From contig DAOWKM010000037.1 in the NCBI GenBank assembly GCA_030643695.1, positions 1 through 23,132 of the forward strand: a DNA stretch of 23,132 bases, read 5' to 3'. Both the position numbers and the translations under genes were made by a program. Source of the stretch: Dehalococcoidia bacterium (GTDB lineage Bacteria > Chloroflexota > Dehalococcoidia > Dehalococcoidales > DAOWKM01). Numbering within the stretch: the stretch's first letter is position 1; every line of letters starts with the position of its first letter. The notes under the pieces were generated by a model that saw only the letters and a list, made by a program, of their open reading frames with translations, was not told the origin of the DNA and searched no databases. Below, one piece after another: positions 1 through 7,275 of this stretch.

Positions 1-107
1 GGCTTAAAGTAGCCCTTCTCCATCCAGAACTGATACCACCTAGCCTCAACCTTCCCCGGCTCATAGGCTTTAGACATTTCATATTGAACATTCAATGCTT
101 CTGTCAT
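1..107 (-). CDS. valS: Valyl-tRNA synthetase, N-terminal fragment
   Basis: The minus strand from 107 encodes 35 residues beginning MTEALNVQYEMSKAYEPGKV and continuing EARWYQFWMEKGYFK before the window ends. The pattern Y-x-P-x-x-V-E-x-x-W-Y-x-x-W-x-x-x-G-Y-F is the characteristic N-terminus of valyl-tRNA synthetase, which charges tRNA-Val in the cytoplasm. An AAGGGAAG ribosome site lies close before the ATG. An ATG at codon 11 is an alternative start but has no ribosome site. Only about 4% of the expected protein is inside the window, so catalytic motifs cannot be checked. It is the last gene of the long minus-strand run that includes coaX and coaBC. Identification rests on this N-terminal signature alone. 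Confidence 0.82.
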   Translation of the reverse strand, partial: MTEALNVQYEMSKAYEPGKVEARWYQFWMEKGYFK

Positions 108-149
108 ACTTCCCTTTCTAGAAGTTAGTTACCAACCTCACCCCCTTAA

Positions 150-177
150 TCCCCCTCTCCTTGTAAGGAGAGGGGGA
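150..177. repeat. Hairpin 1: C/T-rich perfect inverted repeat
   Basis: The arm CCCCCTCTCCTT (151-162) is perfectly complementary to AAGGAGAGGGGG (165-176), and T150/A177 adds a thirteenth pair. It is followed by a second hairpin. The surrounding CCTCACCCCCTTAATCCC type of sequence resembles dispersed intergenic palindromes seen in many bacterial genomes. It lies between the small gene at 302-529 and valS, where it could act as an mRNA-processing or attenuation structure. No U-tract follows in the direction of transcription, so a classic terminator is not supported. Confidence 0.7.
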
Positions 178-185
178 GGGGATTT

Positions 186-212
186 TTTAAGAGAGGCTAC
201 GCCTCTCTTAAA
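186..212. repeat. Hairpin 2: perfect 12-bp inverted repeat
   Basis: TTTAAGAGAGGC (186-197) pairs perfectly with GCCTCTCTTAAA (201-212) around a 3-nt TAC loop. It sits 8 bases from hairpin 1, making a tandem double stem in the leader of valS. Read on the minus strand the 3' arm runs into AAAAAATCCCC rather than a U-tract, so it is not a standard intrinsic terminator in that direction. The rest of the 108-301 gap holds no recognisable gene or T-box. Confidence 0.7.
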
Positions 213-301
213 CACTCCTTTGTATTATCTCATTAGAGGGAGGAAATTTTTGAGAAGGGGAAGCCGGTTACATGGACAATTTCATCTAGATAAGGTAGAT
301 A

Positions 302-529
302 CTATTTTTGTAACCTACTATCTCCTGTTTTCTCCATGATTTGGATATTCAAGTCGTCTAGGAGACTACATAGTGTCCTCTTTCCTGTTGTCCCTGGCCC
401 AGTACCTTTAGACGAGGATGGACGAGGATCTACAAAGAGGTAATTTTGACATCCCTTGCCCTTTATGCAATTCTGTCCTTCCCCGTAAGGACATCCATAC
501 CACCTAGCCACTGCTTCAAGCATATTCAT
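302..529 (-). CDS. Small Cys-containing hypothetical protein (75 aa)
   Basis: I do not recognise this protein. The chosen ATG (527-529) is preceded at 6 nt by an AGGAGGG ribosome site. A longer GTG start at 553 would overlap the preceding gene's stop as GTGA but has no comparable site. The N-terminal half has three cysteines in the pattern Y-G-C-P-Y-G, x-N-C, x-G-C within about 15 residues and could bind a metal. It is followed by a Ser/Gly/Thr-rich linker (PRPSSSKGTGPGTTGK) and a short helix-like tail. It lies directly downstream of the DUF4145 gene, with about 20 bp between that stop and this ATG, so the two are probably co-transcribed and may work together. No function is assigned. Confidence 0.55.
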   Translation of the reverse strand: MNMLEAVARWYGCPYGEGQNCIKGKGCQNYLFVDPRPSSSKGTGPGTTGKRTLCSLLDDLNIQIMEKTGDSRLQK

Positions 530-549
530 ATCTTTCCCTCCTGCTGTTT

Positions 550-1161
550 TCACGATTCCTTACTTGATGTTTTTGGTTTAGGGGTATACTGATTTGCCAT
601 GTGTTCCATTTCATATATCAGACGAAGCAGTTCGGCAGTAAACATTATTGTGCTTTCTGCCCGCTTTCTATCAGGTGGCTCAAGTAAATGGGCTGCTTTA
701 TTTCCATGCTGTCTGATGAGGTCAACCCATTTCTCCATAGGTGGGGTAATATAGCCCTTTTCTCCAAGGATAGAAAGATATTCCGAAAATGATTCTCCCT
801 CTTTTGCCCCTTTTTCAACAGCAACATGCATCAGTATTTTTCTACATAATAATTCACAAGCTGTGTAAGCATTTACGGACATGCAACTCTTTGCCTCTTG
901 ATATGCTTCTTCTACATTCTTTGGTAGACCCTCAATAATTGGGCCAAATAGAGTTCCAGGATAAATCCTATCATCATTTACGACAGAGCCATAACCGCAG
1001 TTTGTGCAGAGCACCCACATGACACTTCCAAAGTCTACTTGATATACTGATACGACAATACCAGCAACCATAGTGTTACAATGTCCACATGTATACGTAT
1101 ATCTACCTTCATGTTCTCTAGTATCAGGATATTTCAAATAGTGAAGACCTGCATACCTCAT
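550..1161 (-). CDS. DUF4145 domain protein with N-terminal zinc ribbon
   Basis: A 203-residue protein. Residues 25-55 hold two CxxC pairs (C25-G-H-C28 and C52-T-N-C55), a zinc-ribbon layout. The rest matches the DUF4145 pattern: a Y-P-G turn, then the helical segment EEAYQEAKSCMSVNAYTACE, and a C-terminal helix bundle with R-x-x-G-N-x-A-A-H. DUF4145 occurs alone or fused to restriction and other defence proteins; its biochemical role is not established. The ATG at 1161 is preceded by GGAAGGGGG at a suitable distance. The reading frame extends upstream to a TTG at 1206 that lacks a ribosome site. It is followed by the small gene at 302-529 and preceded by coaBC, so this two-gene unit interrupts what would otherwise be coaBC-valS. 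Confidence 0.75.
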   Translation of the reverse strand: MRYAGLHYLKYPDTREHEGRYTYTCGHCNTMVAGIVVSVYQVDFGSVMWVLCTNCGYGSVVNDDRIYPGTLFGPIIEGLPKNVEEAYQEAKSCMSVNAYTACELLCRKILMHVAVEKGAKEGESFSEYLSILGEKGYITPPMEKWVDLIRQHGNKAAHLLEPPDRKRAESTIMFTAELLRLIYEMEHMANQYTPKPKTSSKES

Positions 1162-1255
1162 TTCTTTACCCCCTTCCACTTGGGCTTGTTCCAACAGGGT
1201 GAACAATACATTTATTGAAGTCCCAGCTTACGTTTTAATCCTTTATACCAAGCTT

Positions 1256-2446
1256 CTACCTCTTGGCTAAAAGCTCTACTACCCTATCCAGTATCTTGTC
1301 GGCTACCTCTCTTTTGGTTAAGAGGGGGAGGCTTTCTACCTTGCCATCTCGGCTAATTATGGTTACTTTATTGGTGTCAACACCGAAGCCGCTATCTTTA
1401 TCGGTAATATCATTAGCCACAATGAGGTCAAGCTTTTTCTTCTCCAGCTTCTGCCTGGCATTGGCTACTACATCCTCACTTTCGGCAGCAAAGCCAACCC
1501 TGATAAAATCACCCTTTACTTCAGTTAGAATATCAGGGGTTCTCACTAGCTCCAGTGTCAAAGTGGGGGTTTTTTTCTTAATCTTAGCCTTGGCTATACT
1601 TTTTGGCTGGTAATCAGCTACTGCCGCCGCCATAATCAGGGTATCAGCCTGGGCAGTTGCCTCAGCTACTGCCTTCTTCATCTGGGTGGCAGTTTCAATG
1701 TGAGTAATATTAACACCTGCCGGCTCGGGTAGGGAGGTGGGGGCGGTAATCAGCTTAACCTCAGCCCCTCTATCCCTGGCTGCCTCAGCCATAGCATAGC
1801 CCATTTTACCTGAGGAGCGATTGCCAATATGGCGGACAGGGTCAATAGGTTCCTGGGTGCCACCAGCAGTAACCACGATACGCTTACCGGCCAGGTCGCT
1901 GCTTCTACCCAATACCTGGTTTATGGTGCCAATGATTTTCTCAATCTCAGCCAGGCGTCCCAGACCTATTTTGCCTGAGGCTAGGCGGCCGTAAGCAGAG
2001 CCAACAATAATAAAGCCCCTGGCGTTAAGTTTAGCCAGATTATCCTGAGTAATCGGATTCTGGAACATATTAGCACTCATTGCTGGCGCTATGATAATTG
2101 GGGCTTTAGTCGCCAGCACAGTGCAGGTAAGCATGTCATCAGAGATGCCAGCAGCCAGTTTAGCGATAACACTGGCGGTAGCTGGAGCAATAACCACTAC
2201 ATCAGCCGCTTCAGCTAGGGCTATATGCGGAACATTAAACTCGGGGGTTAACTCAAACAGATTAGTTACTACCAGTCGGCTAGTAATACTGCCAAGAGTC
2301 AGCGGGGTGATAAACTTGGTAGCCGATTCGGTCATAACTACCTCAACTCTGGCTCCAGCCTGAGTTAGTTTACTAGCGATGTTGGCTGCTTTATAGGCTG
2401 CCAGACTTCCGGTTATGCCCAATACTATAGTTTTATTGGCTAACAT
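1256..2446 (-). CDS. coaBC: Bifunctional phosphopantothenoylcysteine decarboxylase / phosphopantothenate-cysteine ligase
   Basis: This enzyme carries out steps 2 and 3 of coenzyme A synthesis: ligation of cysteine to 4'-phosphopantothenate, then FMN-dependent decarboxylation. Residues 1-180 are the CoaC flavoprotein (GITGSLAAYKA at the FMN site, catalytic-type His74 in VPHIALAEAAD). Residues 185-396 are CoaB (TAGGTQEPIDPVRHIGNRSS, AAAVADYQPK, the KIKK lysine loop near 288-291, GFAAES, DLIVAND). The length, 396 aa, is normal. In the CoaC half the usual PAMN-x-x-M motif reads PAMSANMF (Ser124), and the substrate-clamp motif usually written LACG reads LASG (Ser157), so two textbook active-site residues are serine. 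AAGGGAG precedes the ATG, and coaX ends 10 bp upstream, indicating one operon. Confidence 0.95.
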   Translation of the reverse strand: MLANKTIVLGITGSLAAYKAANIASKLTQAGARVEVVMTESATKFITPLTLGSITSRLVVTNLFELTPEFNVPHIALAEAADVVVIAPATASVIAKLAAGISDDMLTCTVLATKAPIIIAPAMSANMFQNPITQDNLAKLNARGFIIVGSAYGRLASGKIGLGRLAEIEKIIGTINQVLGRSSDLAGKRIVVTAGGTQEPIDPVRHIGNRSSGKMGYAMAEAARDRGAEVKLITAPTSLPEPAGVNITHIETATQMKKAVAEATAQADTLIMAAAVADYQPKSIAKAKIKKKTPTLTLELVRTPDILTEVKGDFIRVGFAAESEDVVANARQKLEKKKLDLIVANDITDKDSGFGVDTNKVTIISRDGKVESLPLLTKREVADKILDRVVELLAKR

Positions 2447-2456
2447 TCTTACTCCC

Positions 2457-3239
2457 TTATTCGGCTTTGTTCATCAGGAAGATGAGCCTTAATCCAATCA
2501 GTGTTATATTGGGATTTACCACATCAATCACTGCTGTTTCCTTAGCGATGAGCTCAGCGTAACCCCCGGTAGCCACCACCTTAGCTTTTTCCCCTAATTC
2601 CTGTTGGATGCGGGCTACCATCCCTTCAATAAGTCCTACATAGCCGAAGACAATCCCTGATTGCATGGCAGCAATGGTGTTGGTGCCAATAGCATGCTCG
2701 GGGTGGACTAATTCTACTCTGGGTAACACTGCGGCTCGCATAAATAGAGCCTCAGTGGCAGTAACTATACCTGGGGCAATAGCTCCACCCAGGTAGTCGC
2801 CTTCTTTGGATACAGTATCAAAGGTAGTAGCTGTCCCAAGGTCAGTGATAATTATTGGTCCGCCATAAAGGTGATGGGCAGCGGCGGCATTCACAATGCG
2901 GTCAGCACCAACCTCTCTGGGGTTGTCCATACGGATGCGCACCCCGGTCTTGACTCCAGCCCCTACCACTAACGGCGAGATGTGGAAGTATCGTTGAAAT
3001 AGCTCTTCAAAGGTGGCGGTTAGTGGTGGGACGACGCTACACAAGGCTACCTGTTTAATATCAGCCGGGTCTAGACCTTGGTGGTGCAGCAGGTTAAGCA
3101 GTAAGGCAGCATATTCATCAGCCATACGGTGAATACCCGTAGCCATATGCCAGGTGGCACGAAGCTCCTCGCCCTCAAACACCCCTAAAGTAATATTAGT
3201 ATTGCCAATATCAACAGCTAATAGCATAGCACTGACCAA
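2457..3239 (-). CDS. coaX: Type III pantothenate kinase
   Basis: Phosphorylates pantothenate, the first committed step of coenzyme A synthesis, in the cytoplasm. Type III (CoaX) signatures are intact: the phosphate-binding DIGNTN (from D10), NPREVGADR with D113, DLGTATTFD (D133) and GGAIAPG. Length, 260 aa, is normal. The start is ambiguous. TTG at 3239 directly follows the stop of the upstream gene (TAATTG) and lies 4 nt after AAGGAAGG; an ATG at 3227 would give the more typical N-terminus MLLAVDIGNTN but is 16 nt from that site. The gene is placed between nnrDE and coaBC, consistent with a CoA/NAD cofactor operon with translational coupling. Type III kinases are generally insensitive to feedback by CoA. 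Confidence 0.95.
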   Translation of the reverse strand: MVSAMLLAVDIGNTNITLGVFEGEELRATWHMATGIHRMADEYAALLLNLLHHQGLDPADIKQVALCSVVPPLTATFEELFQRYFHISPLVVGAGVKTGVRIRMDNPREVGADRIVNAAAAHHLYGGPIIITDLGTATTFDTVSKEGDYLGGAIAPGIVTATEALFMRAAVLPRVELVHPEHAIGTNTIAAMQSGIVFGYVGLIEGMVARIQQELGEKAKVVATGGYAELIAKETAVIDVVNPNITLIGLRLIFLMNKAE

Positions 3240-4796
3240 TTAGCCTTCCTTTAGTTGCTTAATAACTAGTGGTAACTCTGGTAGCAGGTCGCTAGCAATC
3301 ATGCCAGCATCGCCAAGCCTGGCCTTAACCATTTCACCAGCCTCGCCATGGAGGAATACGCCGCAGGCAGCAGCATCAAACAATGATAAACCTTGTGCCA
3401 CTAGCCCGGTGATGACCCCAGACAGGACATCACCGGTTCCGCCTGATGCCAGCCCGGGATTGGCTATAGGGCTAATTCTAGATTGCCCATCTGGTGCGGC
3501 AATAACAGTATAGGCTCCCTTAAGAACAATTATTTTGTGCCACTCAACAGCCATCCTTTTAGCAATGCCCGCCCTGTCTGACTGAATCTTGTCTATGGGT
3601 AACCCGGTTAGCCTTGCCATTTCGCCAGGGTGCGGGGTAAGTATAGCGTTGTCAGTTAGCTGTTGCCACCACTTTGGGGTTTTAGCCAGGGTATTGAGAG
3701 CGTCAGCATCAAGGACTAAGGGTGGTGGCTCCAGCTTCAATCTCAAAAGTGCAGCTTGGATGAATCTTATCGCTGACTGGCTTTGCCCTAATCCACAACC
3801 TAGAAGCAGGACATTATAGTGGCTGAGCTCTTGATGTATGAGCCTGGCTGCTTCAGGGGAGATGATGCCGGGGGCAGATTCAGGTAGGGGGAGGTAGGTT
3901 ACCTCAGTTAGTTTTGAGGCTAGAATAGGCTGTAGGCTATGGGCTGTTGCCAGGGTTACTAATCCTGCCCCAACTCGCAGGGCTCCGCTACAAGCTAGGT
4001 AGGCAGCGCCAATGTAGTTGATTGAGCCAGCGACAACGAGGACTCTACCAAAGCTCCCTTTGTTAGCTTCAAGTGGACGCTCGGGGAGAAATAATTTAGC
4101 CCAATCGCTGTTGGTGACCTCCTTATTTACCTGTTCGGCTAGATAGGTAGGTATGCCAATATCAGCTACCGTTACTTTACCTGCTCTTTCTGCGCCAGGA
4201 GGGTTGAGTAAGCCCGGCTTGGGAAAGCCAAGGGTAATAGTATTATCAGCATAAAGGCAGGCAGGGTCAACAGCACCCGTATCAGCGTTGAGCCCAGAGG
4301 GTAAATCTAGAGCAATGATGTGAACGTCGGGCTGCCTCTTTTTAGCTCTACTCACTCTGTCTAATGCTTGTAGGAAGATGCCACGAAGTGGGCGACTTTT
4401 ACCAGTGCCAAACATAGCATCAATAACAGCGTTAGCTGATGACAGTAATTCATCAAGCCTGTCCAGACCTTCATCTTGGGTTACTTCAACACAGGTTATG
4501 CCACGCTCCTGAACCAGATTGAAGTTTGGGTCATCTGGCGTTCGCTGGCTAAAAAGGTAAAGGCTGACCTTTGCTCCCCAGTCATGGAGATGGCGGGCGG
4601 CGACCAGCCCATCTCCACCATTGTTTCCCGGTCCTATCAGGATTAGGATATGTTGCTGGTCAATAGTGCCCAGGATTCGTCTAACCTCTTCAGCTACCGC
4701 TTTCCCAGCATTTTCCATAAGCACGCTGGGGGGCAAGCCTATCTTGGCACACTCCTGTTCTACCTGGCGCATCTGACTAGTGGTTAAAATTTTCAC
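3240..4796 (-). CDS. nnrDE: Bifunctional NAD(P)H-hydrate epimerase / ADP-dependent NAD(P)H-hydrate dehydratase
   Basis: Repairs damaged hydrated NAD(P)H. The N-terminal YjeF_N domain (about 1-215) interconverts R and S epimers and shows GPGNNGGDG (55-63), DAMFGTG and LDLPSGLNADTG. The C-terminal ribokinase-like domain (about 235-518) dehydrates S-NAD(P)HX using ADP and shows GSINYIGAAYLACSGALRVG, LTPHPGEMARL, VLKGAY, and NPGLASGGTGDVLSG with the catalytic-type Asp456. At 518 aa the length matches full fusions. The start is GTG at 4796 with GAAGGA 7 nt upstream; no ATG fits better. It abuts coaX with no gap. The 78-bp stretch up to the MaoC gene contains nothing recognisable. Confidence 0.94.
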   Translation of the reverse strand: MKILTTSQMRQVEQECAKIGLPPSVLMENAGKAVAEEVRRILGTIDQQHILILIGPGNNGGDGLVAARHLHDWGAKVSLYLFSQRTPDDPNFNLVQERGITCVEVTQDEGLDRLDELLSSANAVIDAMFGTGKSRPLRGIFLQALDRVSRAKKRQPDVHIIALDLPSGLNADTGAVDPACLYADNTITLGFPKPGLLNPPGAERAGKVTVADIGIPTYLAEQVNKEVTNSDWAKLFLPERPLEANKGSFGRVLVVAGSINYIGAAYLACSGALRVGAGLVTLATAHSLQPILASKLTEVTYLPLPESAPGIISPEAARLIHQELSHYNVLLLGCGLGQSQSAIRFIQAALLRLKLEPPPLVLDADALNTLAKTPKWWQQLTDNAILTPHPGEMARLTGLPIDKIQSDRAGIAKRMAVEWHKIIVLKGAYTVIAAPDGQSRISPIANPGLASGGTGDVLSGVITGLVAQGLSLFDAAACGVFLHGEAGEMVKARLGDAGMIASDLLPELPLVIKQLKEG

Positions 4797-4874
4797 TGCA
4801 AATCCTTCGGTAGTCTTTAGTAATCAAGGATTGGGTTCATGACCTCTTTGAGTTGGATTTTAGCTCCTATCTGT

Positions 4875-5900
4875 TTATACTGTGCTTTGCATATGTAATC
4901 CTGCTCTTGCCGCTAACATCTGTATAGCAACCCCCTCCTGAACAACCTCATTCCTCTGGTTAACTACCTGGAAGTCAATTGTGACAAGACCTGCTTCTGG
5001 CTTGCTCTCAGAAACTCTGGTGGCTGTGATTTTGTGCCGGCAACGAATGGTGTCGCCAATCTTCACTGGATAAAGGAAGGTTGCCCTGTCAAATAGGTGC
5101 CCACCAAACCTGGTTTCAGGCAGGAGAGGTTTGTTGAAGTATTGTGTCCATGCTCCTTGAGCGCAGGTAAAGACCAACATCCCATGAGCTATCCTCTCTC
5201 CAAACATGCTTCTTCTGGCAAACTCAGCATCTACATACTGAGGGTCATAATCGCCGGTGAGACCGGCAAAGTTGACAATATCTGTTTCAGTGATTGTCCG
5301 ACCTTCGGTCTCTCCCCCCTTACCCACTGGGAAATCTTCCGCATAGTAAACTTGTTCTGGGTCAGGTTCAAACTCCGGAGCTGACCACGGAATCCCTGGC
5401 TTCAATTGCAATTCTGCTTCTTTGGCTGATTCCTTCCTGACCAGAGTAGTAACGGTGCCGTCATAGACGGGAGTTCCCTCTTGATTTACAAGCTGGAATG
5501 CAGTTTTGACTTGCCCAAACCCTTCATGGGTTGGGTCATTGACTTTCTCTGCCACTTGCCAGTGAATGCTGATGGTATCGCCCATCTTAATGGCATCTCG
5601 GTAGTTGGCCTCAAAACCGTAGAAATAAGCTCCTGGCACACCTCGCCCTACGATGTGAGGAGAGTTCAAGGAAAGTAGCCCTATCGCCAGGCTGGAGCCC
5701 AGCAGCCCGTGAGCAATCCTACATCCATAAACACTGTTTGCCATGAAATGTCGGTCTAGATGAGCCCGACTATAATCGGCGGTAATCCAAGCAAAGTTAG
5801 CAATATCAGCCTCAGTTACAGTCCTAGTAAAGACGGGTCTAACAGCTATACCCTTTTGGCCTGCCTGATAATCCTCAAAATAACGAAATTGATTACTCAT
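4875..5900 (-). CDS. MaoC-like double-hotdog hydratase/dehydratase
   Basis: Two tandem MaoC hotdog domains in 341 aa. Domain 1 (about 5-155) has ADYSRAHLD (D42, H47) and RIAHG (H64). Domain 2 (about 185-335) has GDYDPQYVD (D217) and RIAHG (H239). Family enzymes use an Asp/His dyad for (R)-specific hydration of enoyl-CoA or dehydration of 3-hydroxyacyl-CoA and mesaconyl-CoA-type substrates. Both domains keep the Asp and the IAHG His, but the canonical N-P-L-H is altered in each (SRAH; DPQY), so the substrate is uncertain. A GGCGGGAA ribosome site precedes the ATG. The gene lies between the Mut7-C gene and nnrDE on the same strand. It could supply hydratase activity for the acyl-CoA operon at 8522-12830, which is inference only. 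Confidence 0.85.
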   Translation of the reverse strand: MSNQFRYFEDYQAGQKGIAVRPVFTRTVTEADIANFAWITADYSRAHLDRHFMANSVYGCRIAHGLLGSSLAIGLLSLNSPHIVGRGVPGAYFYGFEANYRDAIKMGDTISIHWQVAEKVNDPTHEGFGQVKTAFQLVNQEGTPVYDGTVTTLVRKESAKEAELQLKPGIPWSAPEFEPDPEQVYYAEDFPVGKGGETEGRTITETDIVNFAGLTGDYDPQYVDAEFARRSMFGERIAHGMLVFTCAQGAWTQYFNKPLLPETRFGGHLFDRATFLYPVKIGDTIRCRHKITATRVSESKPEAGLVTIDFQVVNQRNEVVQEGVAIQMLAARAGLHMQSTV

Positions 5901-6011
5901 TATTCCCGCCTATCAGCTTAATTTTTGAGCTGGATTAGTGATTACTTCATCTCCTTCTCAAAATATTTAACCTATTGCCAGTTTGAAGTGTAACAATATC
6001 CTGGACTGTGG

Positions 6012-6497
6012 TCAACCCTCCATAAACCTCTTTAGTTTTTTGGTCATTGCCTGCCAATGTGTTCCCTTCCAGTAAATTCGGTGGCAGGCAGGACACTCCA
6101 TATACTGGCTCTGGGTTTGGAAAACATAGGGCGGCACCAGGTCTTTTACCTCCTGCTTGCTCCTTTCCGCCAGAGGTTGGTTGCATTCCAGACAGATAGC
6201 GAACGGTCTAAATTGGCAATTCAGGTTCAGGCTGTCTATTACCTGACGCATTTGTAGCTCAGGTTCATCATCCTTAATAAGGATGGCGTTGAGTTGTCCG
6301 CTGGTTATCACCCGCCTTTTCATAATCTGGGTGTCTTTGGTTAGTATCACCCTTCCCTCGGCTAGAGCAGTAGCTATCATATTGGCATCATTACTGCCAT
6401 TAAAGAACAGGGTGTCATACCCCATTATCCTTAGCCATTTGGCTAGCTTGCCTACATTGTTGTCCACTATAAATTTTAAATTGCTTATTAACCTCAC
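6012..6497 (-). CDS. Mut7-C RNase-domain (PIN-like) protein with zinc ribbon
   Basis: A 161-aa protein of the Mut7-C/DUF82 family. The N-terminal PIN-like half has the family acidic residues D12 (FIVDNNVGKLAKWLRIMGYD), D37 (SNDANM) and D55 (ILTKDTQ). The C-terminal half is a zinc ribbon with C102-x2-C105 and C135-x2-C138. The domain is named from the C-terminus of animal Mut-7 exoribonuclease, and nuclease activity for the bacterial stand-alone form is inferred from fold. The start is GTG at 6497, 8 bp after the stop of the metallo-hydrolase gene, with only a weak ribosome site, which suggests reinitiation. The 111-bp gap to the next gene (5901-6011) shows no clear element. Confidence 0.85.
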   Translation of the reverse strand: MRLISNLKFIVDNNVGKLAKWLRIMGYDTLFFNGSNDANMIATALAEGRVILTKDTQIMKRRVITSGQLNAILIKDDEPELQMRQVIDSLNLNCQFRPFAICLECNQPLAERSKQEVKDLVPPYVFQTQSQYMECPACHRIYWKGTHWQAMTKKLKRFMEG

Positions 6498-6505
6498 CCC
6501 ACTTT

Positions 6506-7273
6506 TTACAGGTGAAGTTTCATTCCCTCATACGCCAGATTGATGGAATTGTTTAGGGCTTTGGCTACGGCGGCTATTTCAGCCTCTATCTCCCTCTCCA
6601 AGTCAGGGTTCATATGGACCCCGACTACTTGTGGCAGGTAGCCCTTAAGCTCCCGGAAGTTAGTTAGCTCCTGCTTGAGCAGACTGGGGGTAAGGTGCCC
6701 TGCCTCTTTAGCAAATTCTTCATACCTATCCGGTGCGGTAACCTCAGTAATAAGTAATTGGGGTGAAACATATTCCCAGCAGTCCAAACCTGGGCCGGTA
6801 TCCCCGGTATAGAATACTGATTTACCATCAGGGGAGGTAACCTGGTAGCCAACAGTAGGAACATTGTGATTTACTTTAACCGCCAGGATGCTATAACCCT
6901 CAATCTGCTCAATTTTGCCTGGTTCTATTATGGTAAACTTAACCGTTGGCTTCCCTTGAGGCTGTTCCAGGAATTTAGGATAGAGCTCACCATTCAGTAA
7001 GTGGGTGGAAAGGGCATTATACACCGACTGCGCAGAGTAGATATTTATGGTGCTACTGCGGAGGGAGAAGTTCATAGCGATGGCGGGAACATCTCTAATG
7101 TGGTCGTAGTGTTGATGGGTGAGAAGGATTGCCTTAAGTTTTTGCTGGGCTGGGAAGGACAGGCTAGAGGTAAGCCCACCGGCATCTATAGCTAGAATAT
7201 CATCTATTACTAGACTGATGAACTTGGAATTTTGTGATTCGCAATTATGTGCTCCCAAGACCTGAATATCCAT
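6506..7273 (-). CDS. Metallo-beta-lactamase-fold hydrolase (RNase Z / phosphodiesterase-like)
   Basis: A 255-aa MBL-fold protein. The metal-binding signature HxHxDH is THQHYDH with H53, H55, D57 and H58. Further ligands are suggested by VNHNVPTVGY, YTGDTG and EAGHLTP. The layout and the HNVPTVGY segment resemble RNase Z-like and class II cyclic-phosphodiesterase-like members rather than beta-lactamases. The substrate is not known and no specific name is justified. The ATG is only 2 bp after the corA stop, without a strong ribosome site, so translation is probably coupled. The next gene (Mut7-C, a nuclease-like fold) is 8 bp away, so the two might share an RNA-related role; this is inference from adjacency. 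Confidence 0.85.
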   Translation of the reverse strand: MDIQVLGAHNCESQNSKFISLVIDDILAIDAGGLTSSLSFPAQQKLKAILLTHQHYDHIRDVPAIAMNFSLRSSTINIYSAQSVYNALSTHLLNGELYPKFLEQPQGKPTVKFTIIEPGKIEQIEGYSILAVKVNHNVPTVGYQVTSPDGKSVFYTGDTGPGLDCWEYVSPQLLITEVTAPDRYEEFAKEAGHLTPSLLKQELTNFRELKGYLPQVVGVHMNPDLEREIEAEIAAVAKALNNSINLAYEGMKLHL

Positions 7274-7275
7274 TA

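Noticed and set aside
108..301. T-box riboswitch for valS
   Set aside because: The region has strong stems but no T-box AGGGTGG-ACCGCG type bulge sequence and no antiterminator/terminator pair with a U-tract.
1205..1279. Open stretch reading EVEAWYKGLKRKLGLQ and a stop, just after coaBC on the minus strand
   Set aside because: It looks protein-like but has no start codon after its upstream in-frame stop and is only about two dozen codons long, so it is probably chance or a remnant that cannot be identified.
5947..6186. Overlapping 79-aa reading frame within the Mut7-C gene and its downstream gap
   Set aside because: It lies in another frame of the Mut7-C zinc-ribbon region, is rich in Gly and Pro, and has no recognisable motif or convincing ribosome site; the Mut7-C frame has clear family motifs.
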